Counted from the first letter of the stretch, positions 29,077 through 40,448 are shown. The stretch is DNA of 64,000 bases from Zygnema cylindricum (GCA_037447655.1 JBBHKE010001924.1:1-64000); one strand, 5' to 3'. The notes: generated by a model from the letters alone, not told the origin. Made by a program: numbers and translations.

Positions 29077-30066
29077 TAGACTATAGAGTACTGGAAGCCT
29101 CTAGATAGTTATTAACTAACCCACTATCAATGGCAACTACTGCTACCCAAGCAGACAAAAAGACAATGTGACTGCATCCGTATGCAGCTTGGACTCCTTT
29201 CAGTCTGTAGGAAAAAGAATCTTTGAAAACGCCCACCTAGGTGACAAGTTATAAGCCGGCAAAAATGCCAATTTATAAAACCTCTCAAAGAGAGAGAAGA
29301 CCATCTACCAGATTTTTTTAATTCCTAGCTCCCTCTCACAACCCCTATCTACTATCTGTACAAACCAATCAGAATACTATACAATACATAAAAGTACTAC
29401 TGCCGCTGTACTTTTTGTACGACCTTTGTACAACAAGGCCATTAAGCGTATGCGTGTCCATTTTCCACTCGTCCGTACGTTCCTCGGAATTCTCGCGACC
29501 GAATGTTATCTCTCCACGTGGCGCCAGGTAATGCCACGTCACTAAATGCCAAAGTGACCATTCTAAGATTTCGGCGATGATGTGCGCCGTTGGATTTGAC
29601 TTGAAATGTAATATCAGCCGTTATAAATACTTGCGCGATATTTGTTTCGCTGTCAAAACAAAATGCGCGGTATCCGTTTCAAATAAGTATCGTACTTCGT
29701 ACTTTATGAAACTGTATCTATGCATGCCGTATAGAGTTTCAATTAAATGAATTTTTTCCCTCCTAATTACATATATATTTATCACATACTAAAACATTTA
29801 GCAATGGTCCTAGTCTAATAGGATAAAGCTGACCGCTATCGACCAACTTGACGAACAGCAAGTACCGGGATCAAATCGCGTGTCCGTCAGGTATATTTTT
29901 AGTAACCTACTAAAATTAACTGCCTATTGAACTAAGGAAGCCATGGATCAACCACCCTCTTTATCTTTCAGTGACTATAAGAAGTATGGGGGCAGAGAGA
30001 GGAGGTGGAGGGAGGTTGTCCGTCTTCTTCTTTTCCTTTTATACTAATATATTTAAACCTAAAAAA
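29057..30066 (-). repeat. 5' LTR of A2, first part
   Basis: Partner of 23721-24749. It breaks off at ATTTAAACCTAAAAAA where element C starts. The last 32 bp are at 51308-51339. Hairpin core 29968-29985. TATA-like TTTATAAA near 29273. Confidence 0.92.
29806..29890 (+). other. tRNA-like module in 5' LTR of A2
   Basis: CCTAGTCTAATAGGATAAAGC followed by the T-arm-like CCGGG-ATCAAAT-CGCGT. Five T at 29896-29900. Confidence 0.6.
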
Positions 30067-31065
30067 TGTTGAAATAAGAAATGTGAATACTCAGTAAACA
30101 GAGCTGTGAGGAGAGACCAAGTACTTAGAATATTTTTGGTCTAGGTAAGTTGTAATACTTACTTCATTTAGTGTGACAGTAGCAGTACTACTTTTGAGTG
30201 TATTGTATTTCTGCAGGGACACGCGTCAATAAATGAACATCATACGGGTTTTTTGGGAAAGCGCCGACACACTTTACCACGCGTCACACATTGAACGAAT
30301 ACTGTTGAAGAATCGGACGGACGGAGACTCAACCGATTGTCCGCGAAGAAATTGGTACAACATTCAACGACGACCGTAGGTGTGAATCGAGTGAACGGAC
30401 GAGATTCACGTGGGACCACAAATGACCCATCACTTTGTACGATCTCAGATGACTTGGAGCACTTGATAAACAGTCGGTTGGATGCTAGCATCCACTGCTG
30501 ACTAAGCACCTTGAACACTGTTGTACGAGAATCTATTTGCATATCTGAAACACAGTAGTTTTAACTTAGCGGATTAGAATGTAGTGTTCCACTAAGTATA
30601 TTTTTGTTTAGTAGTCAAATAGGGTTTGGACGTACTCACAGTACAAATAGTGTACTGATTCGGTACCTTGCCCTAGTGTAGTACAGTACTGCTGTTCCTA
30701 GGTGTAGACATCGGATTAGTTAGTTTTCAGTAGATACTCCTAGTGAGTATAAAGTTAGGACTTAGCAAAACTTGTAATTATCTAATATTGAGATCTAACT
30801 CTCTAAGGGTAAGTTTTTTGGGAAACTTCCAAGTGTTATATCTTATGGTATGCAGGTTCAATTGGGGTGCAATTATGGGAATTGGCAGACACCATGTGAT
30901 ACTGTGTTATTGTAGATTTTGGTGATAATTGGAAATTGTGAGCACTTTTTGTGTTATATCAAAGTTGGTTGTTTGATACGATTTTTGGTAGCTTTTGCTG
31001 AAGTCTATGTCTACATCCTCTACTAGTGGTGGATCTCCACTTGCAACTGTGGTTGTTGAATAACA
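30067..31065 (+). repeat. 5' LTR of C
   Basis: TGTTGAAATAAGAAATG...GTTGTTGAATAACA. No A-type tRNA-like module or hairpin. The gag ATG lies at 31007, 59 bp before the LTR end; in this copy a TAA has replaced a Gln codon (CAA in the 3' LTR at 51302). Confidence 0.93.
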
Positions 31066-31076
31066 GGTTATGGGCC
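31066..31076 (+). promoter_or_regulatory. C primer binding site
   Basis: GGTTATGGGCC, shorter match than in A and B because the next bases are TTTC. Confidence 0.78.
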
Positions 31077-31620
31077 TTTCGTCCAGAATTTCTGTCTTCA
31101 ATGGCCAGAAGTATGCATACTGGGCAGCTCTGGTTGAATCATCTTTTGAAACTGCTGACTTGATGGGGGTCTTGGATGGATCTCTTGCTGAAACGGATCC
31201 GAGCTGGGCTAAAAAGAACTCTCTCGCTCGAAACAATTTGATTCTTTGTATCTCAGAGAGACTGGTTATTTCTCGGCTCAAGATGAAAAAGGCGAGCGAA
31301 TTTGGACTTCACTGAAAACTTCCTACGAAAAGGCGAACGTCCAAGAAGAGCTTCTGGTGGCTGGCCGAATCTGGGACTACAAATACTCAGGGGATCTATG
31401 GCCGAGTATTGTGACAAGTTTAGGGAACTCATTGATGCACACTCTTCAGCTGGTGGAACTTTTCCAGAGTTCCAGCAAGCTGCTTTACTTATTAGAGGTC
31501 TCCCTAGTCATATGAAGAGTGTCTGCAGCTTTGAAAGGGCATAATAAGTATAGCTGGACCTTTCAGTTAGCTTACAATCTTATACTAGAAGAAGAGTCTA
31601 CAAGTAAGGTCCTTGATAGT
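31070..31620 (+). pseudogene. C gag, N-terminal and middle part
   Basis: Frames 31070-31315 and 31302-31544 overlap with a frameshift and join the large frame at 31519. The first reads MGLSSRISVFNGQKYAYWAA, LDGSLAETDPSWAKKN, and the second DAHSSAGGTFPEFQQAALLI and RGLPSHMKSV, all copia gag motifs close to those of element B. The ancestral start lies in the LTR (see 5' LTR entry). It would form the particle shell. Confidence 0.83.
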
Positions 31621-33095
31621 GAAAAGAAAGTAGAGGCTTTCAGTACACACTTTGAAAGAAAATATCAATTTAATCAGAACAGAAACTCATTTAACCAAAC
31701 TCAAAACCAGTTTAATCAGAATCAGAACCAGTTTAATCTGGACAGTCAGGGGCCAAATAGTCAGTCTTCTAACGCTTGTTTTTACTGTTCTGAGAAAGGA
31801 CATGGTTATAGGTTTATTCCAAAACTGAAAAAGGCAAATGAAACTGGTTTATACAGGCCTAGATGGCAACAAAGCCAGTTTCACCAAGGCTCTTCTGGCA
31901 ATCCATCACGAGGAAATGCACTTTTTTCAGCCTTTGCAGATGATGCAAATTCATCTCTGAGCTTCAATGATGAAGAAGATGCGGAGTTATTTGCTATGGC
32001 GACAACAATGGAGGGTCCCAAAGACGGTGGATGGATCATGGACACCGGGACATCGGCCCACATATGCTGGGACAAAGCAATTTCTACAAATTTAAAGCAA
32101 ACTCATCCGAAAAATATCTACTATGCCTGTGGCATGAGTGTCCAGTCATCGGCCCGGGGTGATGTATCTCTAATGGTAGATGTGGGGGGAAAGTCAATAG
32201 AAAAAACTCTACACAATGTTTTACATGTTCCAGATTTTAAAAATAATATCTTTTCTACGTCTTTAGTAGAGAGTAAGGGTTTTGAGGTCACCCTTAAAGG
32301 GGGGAGACAGATTGTTAGTAAGCTAGGAAAAATAGCAGTAACAAAAACAAGAGATGCCAGTAAGATGTACAGGATGGACATGGCTGAATGCAAAGAAATA
32401 GATGTTTTGTATTCCAGTTTGTCATATGAAAATGAGTTATGGAATAAGAGGTTAGGACATATCAATTATGAAAGTTTGAAAAAAATGGTGAATGATGGGA
32501 AAATTAAGGGTGTTTCTCTCACATCTCAGCCTGTAAAAACCTGCGATGGCTGCTCACTAGGCAAAATTCATAAATTGCCATTCCCACAGGAATCAAAAAA
32601 CAGATCTACAAAAGTTCTACAGCTCGTTCATTCGGATGTCCTCGGCCCATCCCAAGTACCGTCGGCTGGAGGAGTACAGTACATAGTCACTTTCACTGAT
32701 GATTTCTCCTGGTACACAACAGTCTATTTTATCAGGAACAAGAGTGAAGTGGTCACTCATTGCAAGCACTATAAAGTCAGGGCTGAGAAACTACACGGAG
32801 TGCCAATCTTGGCGTTCAGATCGGATAATGGAGGTGAATACACCTCTAACGAATTCAAGCAATTTCTACTTGATGAAGGTTTAAGTCACAATCTGACGGT
32901 TCCATATACTCTTGAGCAGAATGGTGTTTCTGAAAGATTAAACATGACACTAATAGAGGTTGCTAGTCGATGCTTGCAAACAAGGGTATAGATTAGAAAT
33001 TCTGGGCTGAAGCACTAAATTTTGCGGTCTATATAAAGAATAGAGTAGCATCCAAGTCTGTCAGCACTACACCTTATGAGCTGTGGACAGGAAAG
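31519..33095 (+). pseudogene. C zinc knuckle, protease, pre-integrase finger and integrase core
   Basis: The open part (to 32991) is 490 codons. Order: an Asn/Gln repeat (FNQNRNSFNQTQNQFNQNQ), the knuckle CFYCSEKGHGYRFI with its last Cys lost, the protease site WIMDTGTSAHIC, the finger RLGHINYESLKK with CDGCSLGKIHKLPFP, then the integrase with VHSDVLGPS, RSDNGGEYTSNEF and EQNGVSERLNMTL, all three catalytic residues intact. A stop (TAG at 32989) interrupts; sequence up to 33095 continues as IKNRVASKSVSTTPYELW and is cut by the A4 block. Confidence 0.9.
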
Positions 33096-34150
33096 TGAAA
33101 CTGTGAGACCTCCATAAGTCCTCAAATGGACAGCTTCCAAGAAGCCTCTAGGATAACCATGACCCCTTTGTGTTTCAGCAAAAATAACTGCCACCCTGGC
33201 AAAAAAAAACTCTGACCAACTTCACCCTTGTGAAGATAAGACTCCCTTGAGTCGATAGCAAAAAGAATCTCTGAATTTGCTCTCCTGAGCAGTAAGTTAT
33301 GGAGGGTCAAAGGTGACCTTTTGTACAGAAGCTCTCTGGGAGAGAGGGTCCTATCTTCTACTTTTTCTAAGTCCTATCTCTCTCACAAACTCTATCTACT
33401 GATGTACGCAACCAATCAGATTTCAGTTTCGTACACAAAAGTAGAGCTGCCAGTGTACTTTATGTACGGCCATTGTACGACATGGCCAAAATGTCGACAC
33501 GTGGTATGTCCGGATTCGCTCCGTTAATCCTCGAAGATGCCGCGATCCAATATCATTCCGCCACGTGTCATCCGATGTGGATATGACCACAAACCGCCGA
33601 AATCCTCTTCTGCGATCTCAGCGTTAATTCCAGCCGTCCGATGAAATTCACATTTAATCGTAGCCGTAATAAATACATGCGCGGTATTCGTTTCACTAAA
33701 GAAATAAATGCGCGGTATTGGTTTCGTATCCGTACCGAAATCCAAACTTTTACATTTACTGGATATATGTCTTCCGTAAACAATTACAGTTAAATAACTA
33801 TCATACGTATAAATGTTTAACTAATTATCAAACCATATAGTACATAACACTACTCCTAGACTTAACGGCTAAGGCTACCGGCTATTGGATTTATGCCGGC
33901 CGGTTGGTACTAGGATCAACTCCTGTCGCCGACACATACCTTTTAGTTAAATTAAACCCCTAACTAAAATATATTTTCCTGTAAACCTCTGATAGCCTAG
34001 GTAGCCATGGCTCTAGCTCCTTCTCCAATTTCTCAGTGACTGCGACAAGTTTGAGAAGTTGGAGAGAGAAGTTAGAGGTACACTGCCTCGGCTTCTTTCT
34101 TGTTTCTATTCAGACCTAGAAAATACTTAAAAAGACCCTTAATTTCTACA
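33096..34150 (-). repeat. 3' LTR of A4
   Basis: TGAAACTGTGAGACC...CTTAATTTCTACA. Hairpin core 34032-34050. Confidence 0.93.
33850..33934 (+). other. tRNA-like module in 3' LTR of A4
   Basis: CTAGACTTAACGGCTAAGGC as A-box-like sequence and TAGGATCAACTCCTG as B-box-like. TTTT at 33941-33944. Confidence 0.55.
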
Positions 34151-34163
34151 CTTCCCTTATTTT

Positions 34164-34703
34164 CTAGTCAATCTTTAATTTCAGACCACACTTTTCTCTG
34201 CAGAAAATTAGCTTAGGGGAAGGCACAGGTTTGGTCATCATATCTTCTACCATCTCACTATCTGGTCGGTACTCTAAACAAATTATTTTGTTTTCTACTT
34301 TCTCTCTAACAAAGCTGAGTCTAATGTCCATGTGTTTAGCTTTAAAATGATGTTTAGGATTGGCAGAAATAGCGATTGCTGCCTGATTATCACAAAAAAA
34401 TTTATGCACACCACTCTTAAGGTGACCAAGCTCACCAAGCAAAGACTTGACCCACATCAATTCTTTTACAGCAGAGCAAGAGGCCATATACTCAGCCTCC
34501 ATGGTGGACTGAGCAATAACTTTTTGTTGTTTGCTACTCCAACAGCATGCCCCATCACCCACATATAATACATATCCAGAAGTGCATCTCCTCATTGGAG
34601 CATCACCATAACTGGCATCACTCCAAGTAGTGATGTCAGTATTCTCCCCACCCAAATGCAACCATAGATCCCTAGTTCCTATCAAATATCTAAGGACTCT
34701 CAT
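34164..34703 (-). pseudogene. A4 RNase H domain
   Basis: A 179-codon open frame covering the whole domain: TTWSDASYGD, YVGDGACCWSSKQQ, STMEAEYMASCSAVKELMWV, FFCDNQAAIAISANPKHH, KHMDIRLSFVREKVENKI and VEDMMTKPVPSPKL. Catalytic acidic residues are present. It ends 14 bp before the polypurine tract and LTR. A stop just upstream separates it from the reverse transcriptase, otherwise it is one of the best kept domains in the window. Confidence 0.9.
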
Positions 34704-34861
34704 AGCTGCCTCCTAATCCCTCTTAGTGGGAGCATTTAGACTTCTACTCAGCACTCCTACAACTGCAGCTAAATCCGACCGGGTACAATTCATAAAATAC
34801 ATTAGACTTCCCACTACTTGCCTGTAAGGAATAGTTTGCATGAACTTCTGTTCTTCAGGAG

Positions 34862-35584
34862 TTATATCTCGTCTAAGACTATGACTCCTTCTTCCTCACT
34901 CCCCTCACTTCCCTTCTTCAACTCCATTGGAGTTGTACAACTATTAGCTTTATCCATTTGAAATTTTTCAAGCATGTTCCCTATTGCTTCCTTTTGAGTC
35001 AATCTTATAATTTTTCTTTTTCGGTGTCTCTCTACTTGAATTCCCAAATTATATTTTGCTTCCCCGATATCCTTTATTTCAATTCTCCCCTTAAGATTGG
35101 TTTTCAGTTTATTAATTTTTTCCATTGATTTACTTAAGACAAGCAAATCATCAACATAAATTGCAATAAATATAAAACCTTCCTCATCTTCGAAAACATA
35201 GATTGAGTGATCTGAGCTGATCTCGATATATCCCAGACCGGTAAGACTCTCATCAAGCTTCTTATTCCACTGTTGTGGCGCCTGTTTCAAACCATAAAGA
35301 GATTTAATCAGCCGGCATACCTTACTCTCCTCTCCTTCCTCCACAAACCCTCCGGGCTGTCGCATTAAGATCTCCTCTTCCAATTTTCCATGCAAAAAGG
35401 CTGTCTTGATGTCCATCTGGTGCACTTCCATGTCTTCGGCTGTTGCCAAGCTGAGAAGTATGCGGACAGAGGGAAATCTGACCACCGGGGCAAAGGTTTC
35501 CTCGTAGTCAATTCCCTCTTTTTGTGTAAATCCCTTTGCCACTAATCGGGCCTTGTAGCGCTCGATTGTGTTATCTGGGTTCAA
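34862..35584 (-). pseudogene. A4 reverse transcriptase
   Basis: A 240-codon open frame with NPDNTIERYKARLVAKGFTQ, YEETFAPVVRFPSVRILL, VHQMDIKTAFLHGKLEEEI, SLYGLKQAPQQWNKKLDE, the intact catalytic IYVDDLLVLSKS, and KEAIGNMLEKFQM. It lacks only the first strand, which lies across a stop in 35584-35604. The thumb/connection (34720-34862) is in another frame. Confidence 0.9.
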
Positions 35585-35603
35585 TTTTAATTTGAAAACC
35601 CAC

Positions 35604-36843
35604 TTACAACCGATTGGTTTTTCGGTTAGGTGGACAATTCACCAACTCCCAAGTATCGGCTGCCATAATTGAGGCCATCTCCTCATTGATGGCTCTCTCC
35701 CACCGGTTTCTTTCTGGACAAGTCATCGCCTCTCCATAAGTTTGAGGTTCATCTTGATGAGATAGTTTAGTTACCTTGTTATTAACCTGTTTTTCTTGTA
35801 GTCTTTTGCTTCTTCTCCTTCCCCTCTCAAAATCTGAGGCTAGAATAGATGGTTCTCGTGGATCCTTTTGAACAAACTCGGCTTCTCCCTTATCCCTTGA
35901 TTGCGAATGAATTTCCACCACGTCTTCCGCTTCGGGTAAAGTTGTCACTAGAGTTTCCACAGCCGAGTCCTTTTCGGTCTGATTTGTATCTGCAAGAATG
36001 TCATCTTCTCTAAAACCTGGATAGTTAGGGAGCTCAAAGTCATCGGAATTTTCTGACTCAAATCTGATTTTTACTGACTTTGTATATTTGAAGGGATCCA
36101 CATACTTTCTTTCATCCATAACTACTAGATGTTTTACTAAGATTATATCTTCTCTTTTTATATCATAAACTCTATATGCTTTAACATCCTCATGATATCC
36201 TAATAAGTATCCCGGTTTTCCTTTAGGATCTAGCTTCCAATTAGACCGATCTGTATCTAGACTGAATACTTGACTGCCGAAAACCTTTAAGTGAGATAAG
36301 TCTGGTTTCCGGCCTGTCCATCTCTCATAAGGTGTTTGATCTTTTATAGGTGAAGAAAGAACTCTATTTTTGAGGTAATTAGCACAGTTCATTGCTTCTT
36401 CCCAAAACCTTTTTCCTATCTTCTTATCTGACAACATACTTCTAGCACTATCACTTAGTGTTCTATTTAACCTTTCAGCTACCCCATTCTGTTCCGGGTT
36501 TTCTGGAACTGTCTTTTGGTGTTGGACCCCATCTTCCCTTAGAAAATCCTCAAACAGGTTAGAAGTATACTCCCCACCATTGTCACTCCCTACTCTCTTG
36601 ATTGGAGTTTCATGGAGTTTTTCACTCTATGCTTTATATTGTCTAAAACAATCTTGAACTTCTGACTTGTTTTTCAAAAAATACACTCGCGAATACCGAG
36701 ACCAATCATCAGTGATAGTCATCATAAATCTCTTCCCCCCTTGGTGAGGGCACTTTAGCCGGTCCCCAAATATCAGTGTGTACTAGATCTTTAATTTTTT
36801 CTCCCTTATAGGTGGCTGTTTTTGGAAAGGGTAATTTGTGTGT
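35604..36843 (-). pseudogene. A4 integrase core, C-terminal part and linker
   Basis: The long frame 36437-35604 starts at MLSDKKIGKRFWEEAMNCAN, goes through the copia C-terminal integrase motif (HLKVFGSQVFSLDTDRSNW, KPGYLLGYHEDV) and the acidic linker to the start of reverse transcriptase (SHQDEPQTYGEAM). Upstream (36438-36843) the core is readable, with SDNGGEYTSN and NPEQNGVAERLNRTL, but nonsense changes (for example TAG in place of the Trp before SEKLHE) interrupt it. Confidence 0.87.
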
Positions 36844-37689
36844 TTAACCTTGAGCACATCCACTACAATCACTTATATTATCATTCTCACTAAACTTAAT
36901 CCCTTCCACCATTCCCATCTTTTTCATCTCTCTTAACTTGTCTAGATTCACATGCCCAAGCCTCTTATGCCACATGATAATATCATGAACACCAGCATAA
37001 TAAAGTTTCTTCTTTTCATTACTTAAAACTAGCCTAAACATCCTATGGTTACCTTTCTCAGCAATGAAATATACATCCTCCTCAAAACTAGCAGTAAAGA
37101 CTCCTTCCCTAGTGCTAGTAAAAAAACCCTTATCATCTAATACGGATGTAGAGATGAGGTTTTTGTTCAGCTCCGGAATAAACAATACATCGGAAAATGT
37201 TGCTTTGGATGTCTTTCCTTCTACTAACACTTTCAAATCTACCGATCCTACAAGAGTAGTGGTGACTATCCTCCCATCCCCATACCCTATCTCTACGGTG
37301 GGAATATTTCTTATCTTAGTGAACAGGTGCCTATCTTTACACATGTGCATAGAGGCACCTGAATCTACAATCCAGCCTGTTTCACCTTTCAATCCACCGT
37401 AAGCACATTTCTGCCTTCGTGGAATTTCGACCTCGTTTTTCGCCTCCAACTCCTCATCTAAAAGGAGCTCATCGTCCTCGTCCTCGGATTCCGCCTCATG
37501 TACCTCTGTCATAAGGGCCTTTTTCTTTCCTCTTGGGGTACCACCGATTTGCCCCTCCTTTAACAGAAGCTCGGTTAGCTTAGTGCACTCTGCCAAATAG
37601 TGCCCAGGTTTCTTACAAAAATGACATAAACCTTTGGGAGCCCTTGGTCCGAACTCGTCGGTCTTTTTTTTTCTGCTCCCTCCCCCCAT
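36844..37689 (-). pseudogene. A4 zinc knuckle, protease and pre-integrase finger
   Basis: A 281-codon open frame. CHFCKKPGHYLAEC is a complete CX2CX4HX4C knuckle, followed by the acidic EAESEDEDDELLLDEEL spacer and then WIVDSGASMHMC (protease catalytic Asp-Ser-Gly). It continues with TKIRNIPTVEIGYGDGRIVT, NLISTSVLDDKGF and the finger IIMWHKRLGHVNLDKL with DCSGCAQG, and ends in a stop where the usual Lys-Thr-His follows. This is the cleanest protease frame in the window. Confidence 0.9.
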
Positions 37690-37840
37690 AGTTTTCGACC
37701 AGTTTCAGGGAATCCTTGTTCCTCCAATCGGTCGCAGTTGCCAAGGCTTGGCCACTCTATCCTCCTCTTCGGATCTCAATCGTATTCTCCCGAACGAGAA
37801 TCATCCCTACCACTGAGTTCCATATCCACCTTGAGTCCGA

Positions 37841-38524
37841 CTAGTCTTGCACACGATTGACTATGTTCTCGAACTCATCGGGTAACTTTATCAGTAAACA
37901 GTTAACCTTTTCTTTTTCACTAAAATCTTTTCCCACACTCTCTAGCTCCATGAAGAGTGTAGCAAGCTCATAGCAAAAATCCAACATCTTCCCCCCTTTG
38001 TATACATACTCCTTAACTTTCTGATCAGCCAACTCTTGTTGCTAAATGGTACCACTTCGGTACATCTCTATGAGAGCCATCCAAAGATTTGATGCTCTTT
38101 CTACCTGCAAATGAGGACATGCAAGTCCTTGAGTGAGATGGCATAGGATGAAGTGCTTTGCCGCCATATTGTTGAAGTCCCAGGTTTCTGTATCAGTCTC
38201 CTCGTTCCTCGAAATAGGTGACATGAATGCTGAACCAGTTGTTATTGGTGTGGTCGCCTCCTTCTCCTTTCCTTTGTCCACCACCTCTCATTCTTTTGTT
38301 TCCTCTGTTGAAGGTGGATCCTCTTTTCTGGTGAATCTGCTTCCTCCAAACCCTAGAGGAATTCCAAGACTTGATGGACGCCCCAACTGTCCACTCACTA
38401 TCCCCCAAAACCTTTTTTCGCATAGAGCTCCTATCATCATACTTTCCCAGTATATGAAGCCAGTTCCATTAAAGATTGGTACCCTAGAGGGTGGGCCCAT
38501 AACCTGAAACTGTGAGACCTCCAT
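37841..38524 (-). pseudogene. A4 gag, starting inside the LTR
   Basis: The frame opens with ATG at 38524, 20 nt inside the LTR. MEVSQFQ comes from the LTR, VMGPPSRV spans the primer site, and PIFNGTGFIYWESMMIGALC follows. Pieces: 38524-38288, 38284-38042 (TWDFNNMAAKHFILCHLTQG) and 38032-37841 (YVYKGGKMLDFCYELATLF, LLIKLPDEFENIVNRVQD). Two stops (38285-38287 and at 38041) are the only visible breaks up to the VQD motif. Confidence 0.88.
38491..38504 (-). promoter_or_regulatory. A4 primer binding site
   Basis: GGTTATGGGCCCAC on the minus strand, exactly against the LTR end. Confidence 0.87.
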
Positions 38525-38577
38525 AAGTCCTCAGAGTGGACAGATTCTAAGAAGCCGCTAGGATAACCCTGACCCAT
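38505..38577 (-). repeat. 5' LTR stub of A4 (73 bp)
   Basis: TGAAACTGTGAGACC...AACCCTGACCCA, then an abrupt join to C-family sequence. The lost part is replaced by 38578-39910. Confidence 0.85.
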
Positions 38578-38872
38578 TTTCAACACTCCCCTAAATCTTT
38601 AGACTCACTTACTCACTTAATCCAATTGACTCTCTGCAATATTTCAACTTAGGAGCTAGAAGAGCTTTAGTTATCATATCAGGAACCATCTTTTCATCCG
38701 GTAAATAACTCATTTTTATCAGTCTTGCAAGCACATTTTCTCTCACAAAGTGTAGTCTACCATCTATATGTTTGCTTTTAAAATGATGACTAGGTTTAGA
38801 GGCAATGGCAATTGCTGCGTGGTTGTCACACCAGATAACCTGAGGACCGGTTTGAAACTTTGAGACCTCCAT
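38578..38872 (-). pseudogene. Inverted fragment of C RNase H with LTR-supplied start codon
   Basis: On the minus strand an open frame of 87 codons begins with ATG at 38872 in the LTR (MEVSKFQ) and passes in frame into C RNase H: GPQVIWCDNHAAIAIA, KHIDGRLHFVREN, MITKALLAPKLKYC. It then reaches the C polypurine tract and the first bases of a C LTR (TGTTGAAAA read on the minus strand) at 38578. The same arrangement exists at 49283-49578. Confidence 0.85.
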
Positions 38873-39910
38873 AAGTCCTCAGAGTGGACAGCTTCCAATA
38901 AGCCTCTAGGATAACCCTGACCCCTTTGTGTTTCAGCAAAAATAACTGCCACCCTGGCAGACAAAAACTCTCACCAACTTCACCCCTGTGAAGAGAAGAC
39001 TTCCCTGAGTCGATAGCAAAGAGAATCTCTGAATTTTCTCCCTTGAGCAGTAAGTTATAGAGGGTCAATGATGACCTTTTGTACAGAAGCTCTGTGGGAG
39101 AGAGGGTCCTATCTTCTAATTTTTCTAAGTCCTATCTCTCTCACATACTCTATCTACTGATGTACGGAGCCAATCAGATTTCAGTTTCGTACACAAAAGT
39201 ACAGCTGTCGGTGTACTTTATGTACGACCATTGTACGACATGGCCTAAATGTCGACACATGGTATGTACGGATTCGCTCCCTTAATCCTCGGAGATGCCG
39301 CGATCCAATGTCATTCCGCCACGTGTCATCCGATGTGGCAATGACCACAAACCGCCGAAATCCTCTTCTGCGATCTCGGCGTTAATTCCGGCCGTCCGAT
39401 TAAATTCACATTTAATCGTAGCCGTAATAAATACATGCGCGGTATTCGTTTCACTAAAGAAATAAATGCGCGGTATTGGTTTCGTATCCGTACCGGAATC
39501 CGTACTTTTACATTTACTAGATATATGTCTTCCGTAAACAATTACAGTTAAATGAACTATACTACGTATAAATGTTTAACTAATTATCAAACCATATAGT
39601 ACATAACACTACTCCTAGACTTAACGGCTAAGGCTACCGGCTATTGGATGTCTGTCGGCCGGCAGGTACCAGGATCAAATCCTGTCGCCGGCACATATCT
39701 TTTAGTTAAATTAAACCCCTAACTAAAATATATTTTCCCGTAAACCTCTGGATAGCCTAGGTAGCCATGGCTCTAGCTCCTTCTCCAATTTCTCAATGAC
39801 TGCGACAAGTTTGAGAATTTGGAGAGAGAAGTTAGAGGTAGACTGCCTCGGCTTCTTTCTTGTTTCTATTCACACCTAGAAAATACTTAAAAAGACCCTT
39901 AATTTCTACA
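38853..39910 (-). repeat. A-type LTR at the right end of the A4 block
   Basis: TGAAACTTTGAGACC...TTAATTTCTACA, 1058 bp. Flanked by C RNase H on the left and C integrase on the right. Hairpin core 39792-39810. Confidence 0.92.
39610..39693 (+). other. tRNA-like module
   Basis: CTAGACTTAACGGCTAAGGC, then CCAGGATCAAATCCTGT, a good T-arm with a 7-nt ATCAAAT loop. TTTT at 39700-39703. Confidence 0.6.
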
Positions 39911-40448
39911 GTACCAGATGTTAGTCACTGTAAAGTGTTTGGGAGTAAGTGCTATATTTTAGATAACTCCCCAGACAAGTGGAAAATGGAAGCCAAAGGT
40001 TTAGCAGGAATTCTCTTGGGGAATGATGATAATGCAAAGGGGTATAGAGTGTATGTCTTAGATAAACAAAAAATCTTTGTGTCTCAAAATATTTAGATAA
40101 AAGATGAACAGGACTCGGTTGATCTGTTCAAACTTACAGATGAGGCAACCGAAAACAAAAAGCAAGAGTATGTCATCTTTCACCATCAACAACAGGTGTA
40201 TTTTCCAATGCAACTCCCTCGCATAACACCTTCTGCTACTACACCGCTTGTTCCTGCTACAAATGCTTCTCCACTTCATCAAACTCCGGAGGAAGAGGCT
40301 GCTACACCTTGGGATCCTGCGGCAATTTCAGCACCACGAAATCCGAGATTGCCACCATTTCAGCCTCAAAATTTCGGAGGTGAAGAAGATCTAGCAGTCG
40401 TCTGCAAACCGGTTCTCACTTTGTTTTTTCTAAGCATCAGGGGAGCCT
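39911..40448 (+). pseudogene. C integrase C-terminal part and linker
   Basis: It continues from 33095 across the A4 block. DVSHCKVFGSKCYILDNSPD and LAGILLGNDDNAKGYRVYVL are the copia integrase C-terminal motif, followed by KIFVSQNI and a stop. The linker frame (40196-40498) is Pro/Thr/Ala-rich (TPSATTPLVPATNASPLHQ) and leads to the start of reverse transcriptase in another frame. The fit at the join shows C was one element before the block arrived. Confidence 0.87.

Larger units (their letters stand above)
33096..39910 (-). mobile_element. Block of copia A4 plus a C-family fragment and a further LTR, inserted in C
   Basis: It begins with an inverted LTR end (TGAAACTGTGAGACC) and finishes with an LTR start (TTTCTACA). 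Inside are a complete A4 3' LTR and coding region, a 73-bp stub of its 5' LTR, a C RNase H fragment (38578-38852) and another complete A-type LTR (38853-39910). C reads straight across the block with no target duplication (GAAAG / GTACC). Confidence 0.85.

Noticed and set aside
37064-37402. Long plus-strand frames opposite copia genes (for example 37064-37402, 44999-45289, 34332-34568)
   Set aside because: They recur at the same place opposite gag, protease and RNase H in every copy and are explained by codon bias of the true strand.
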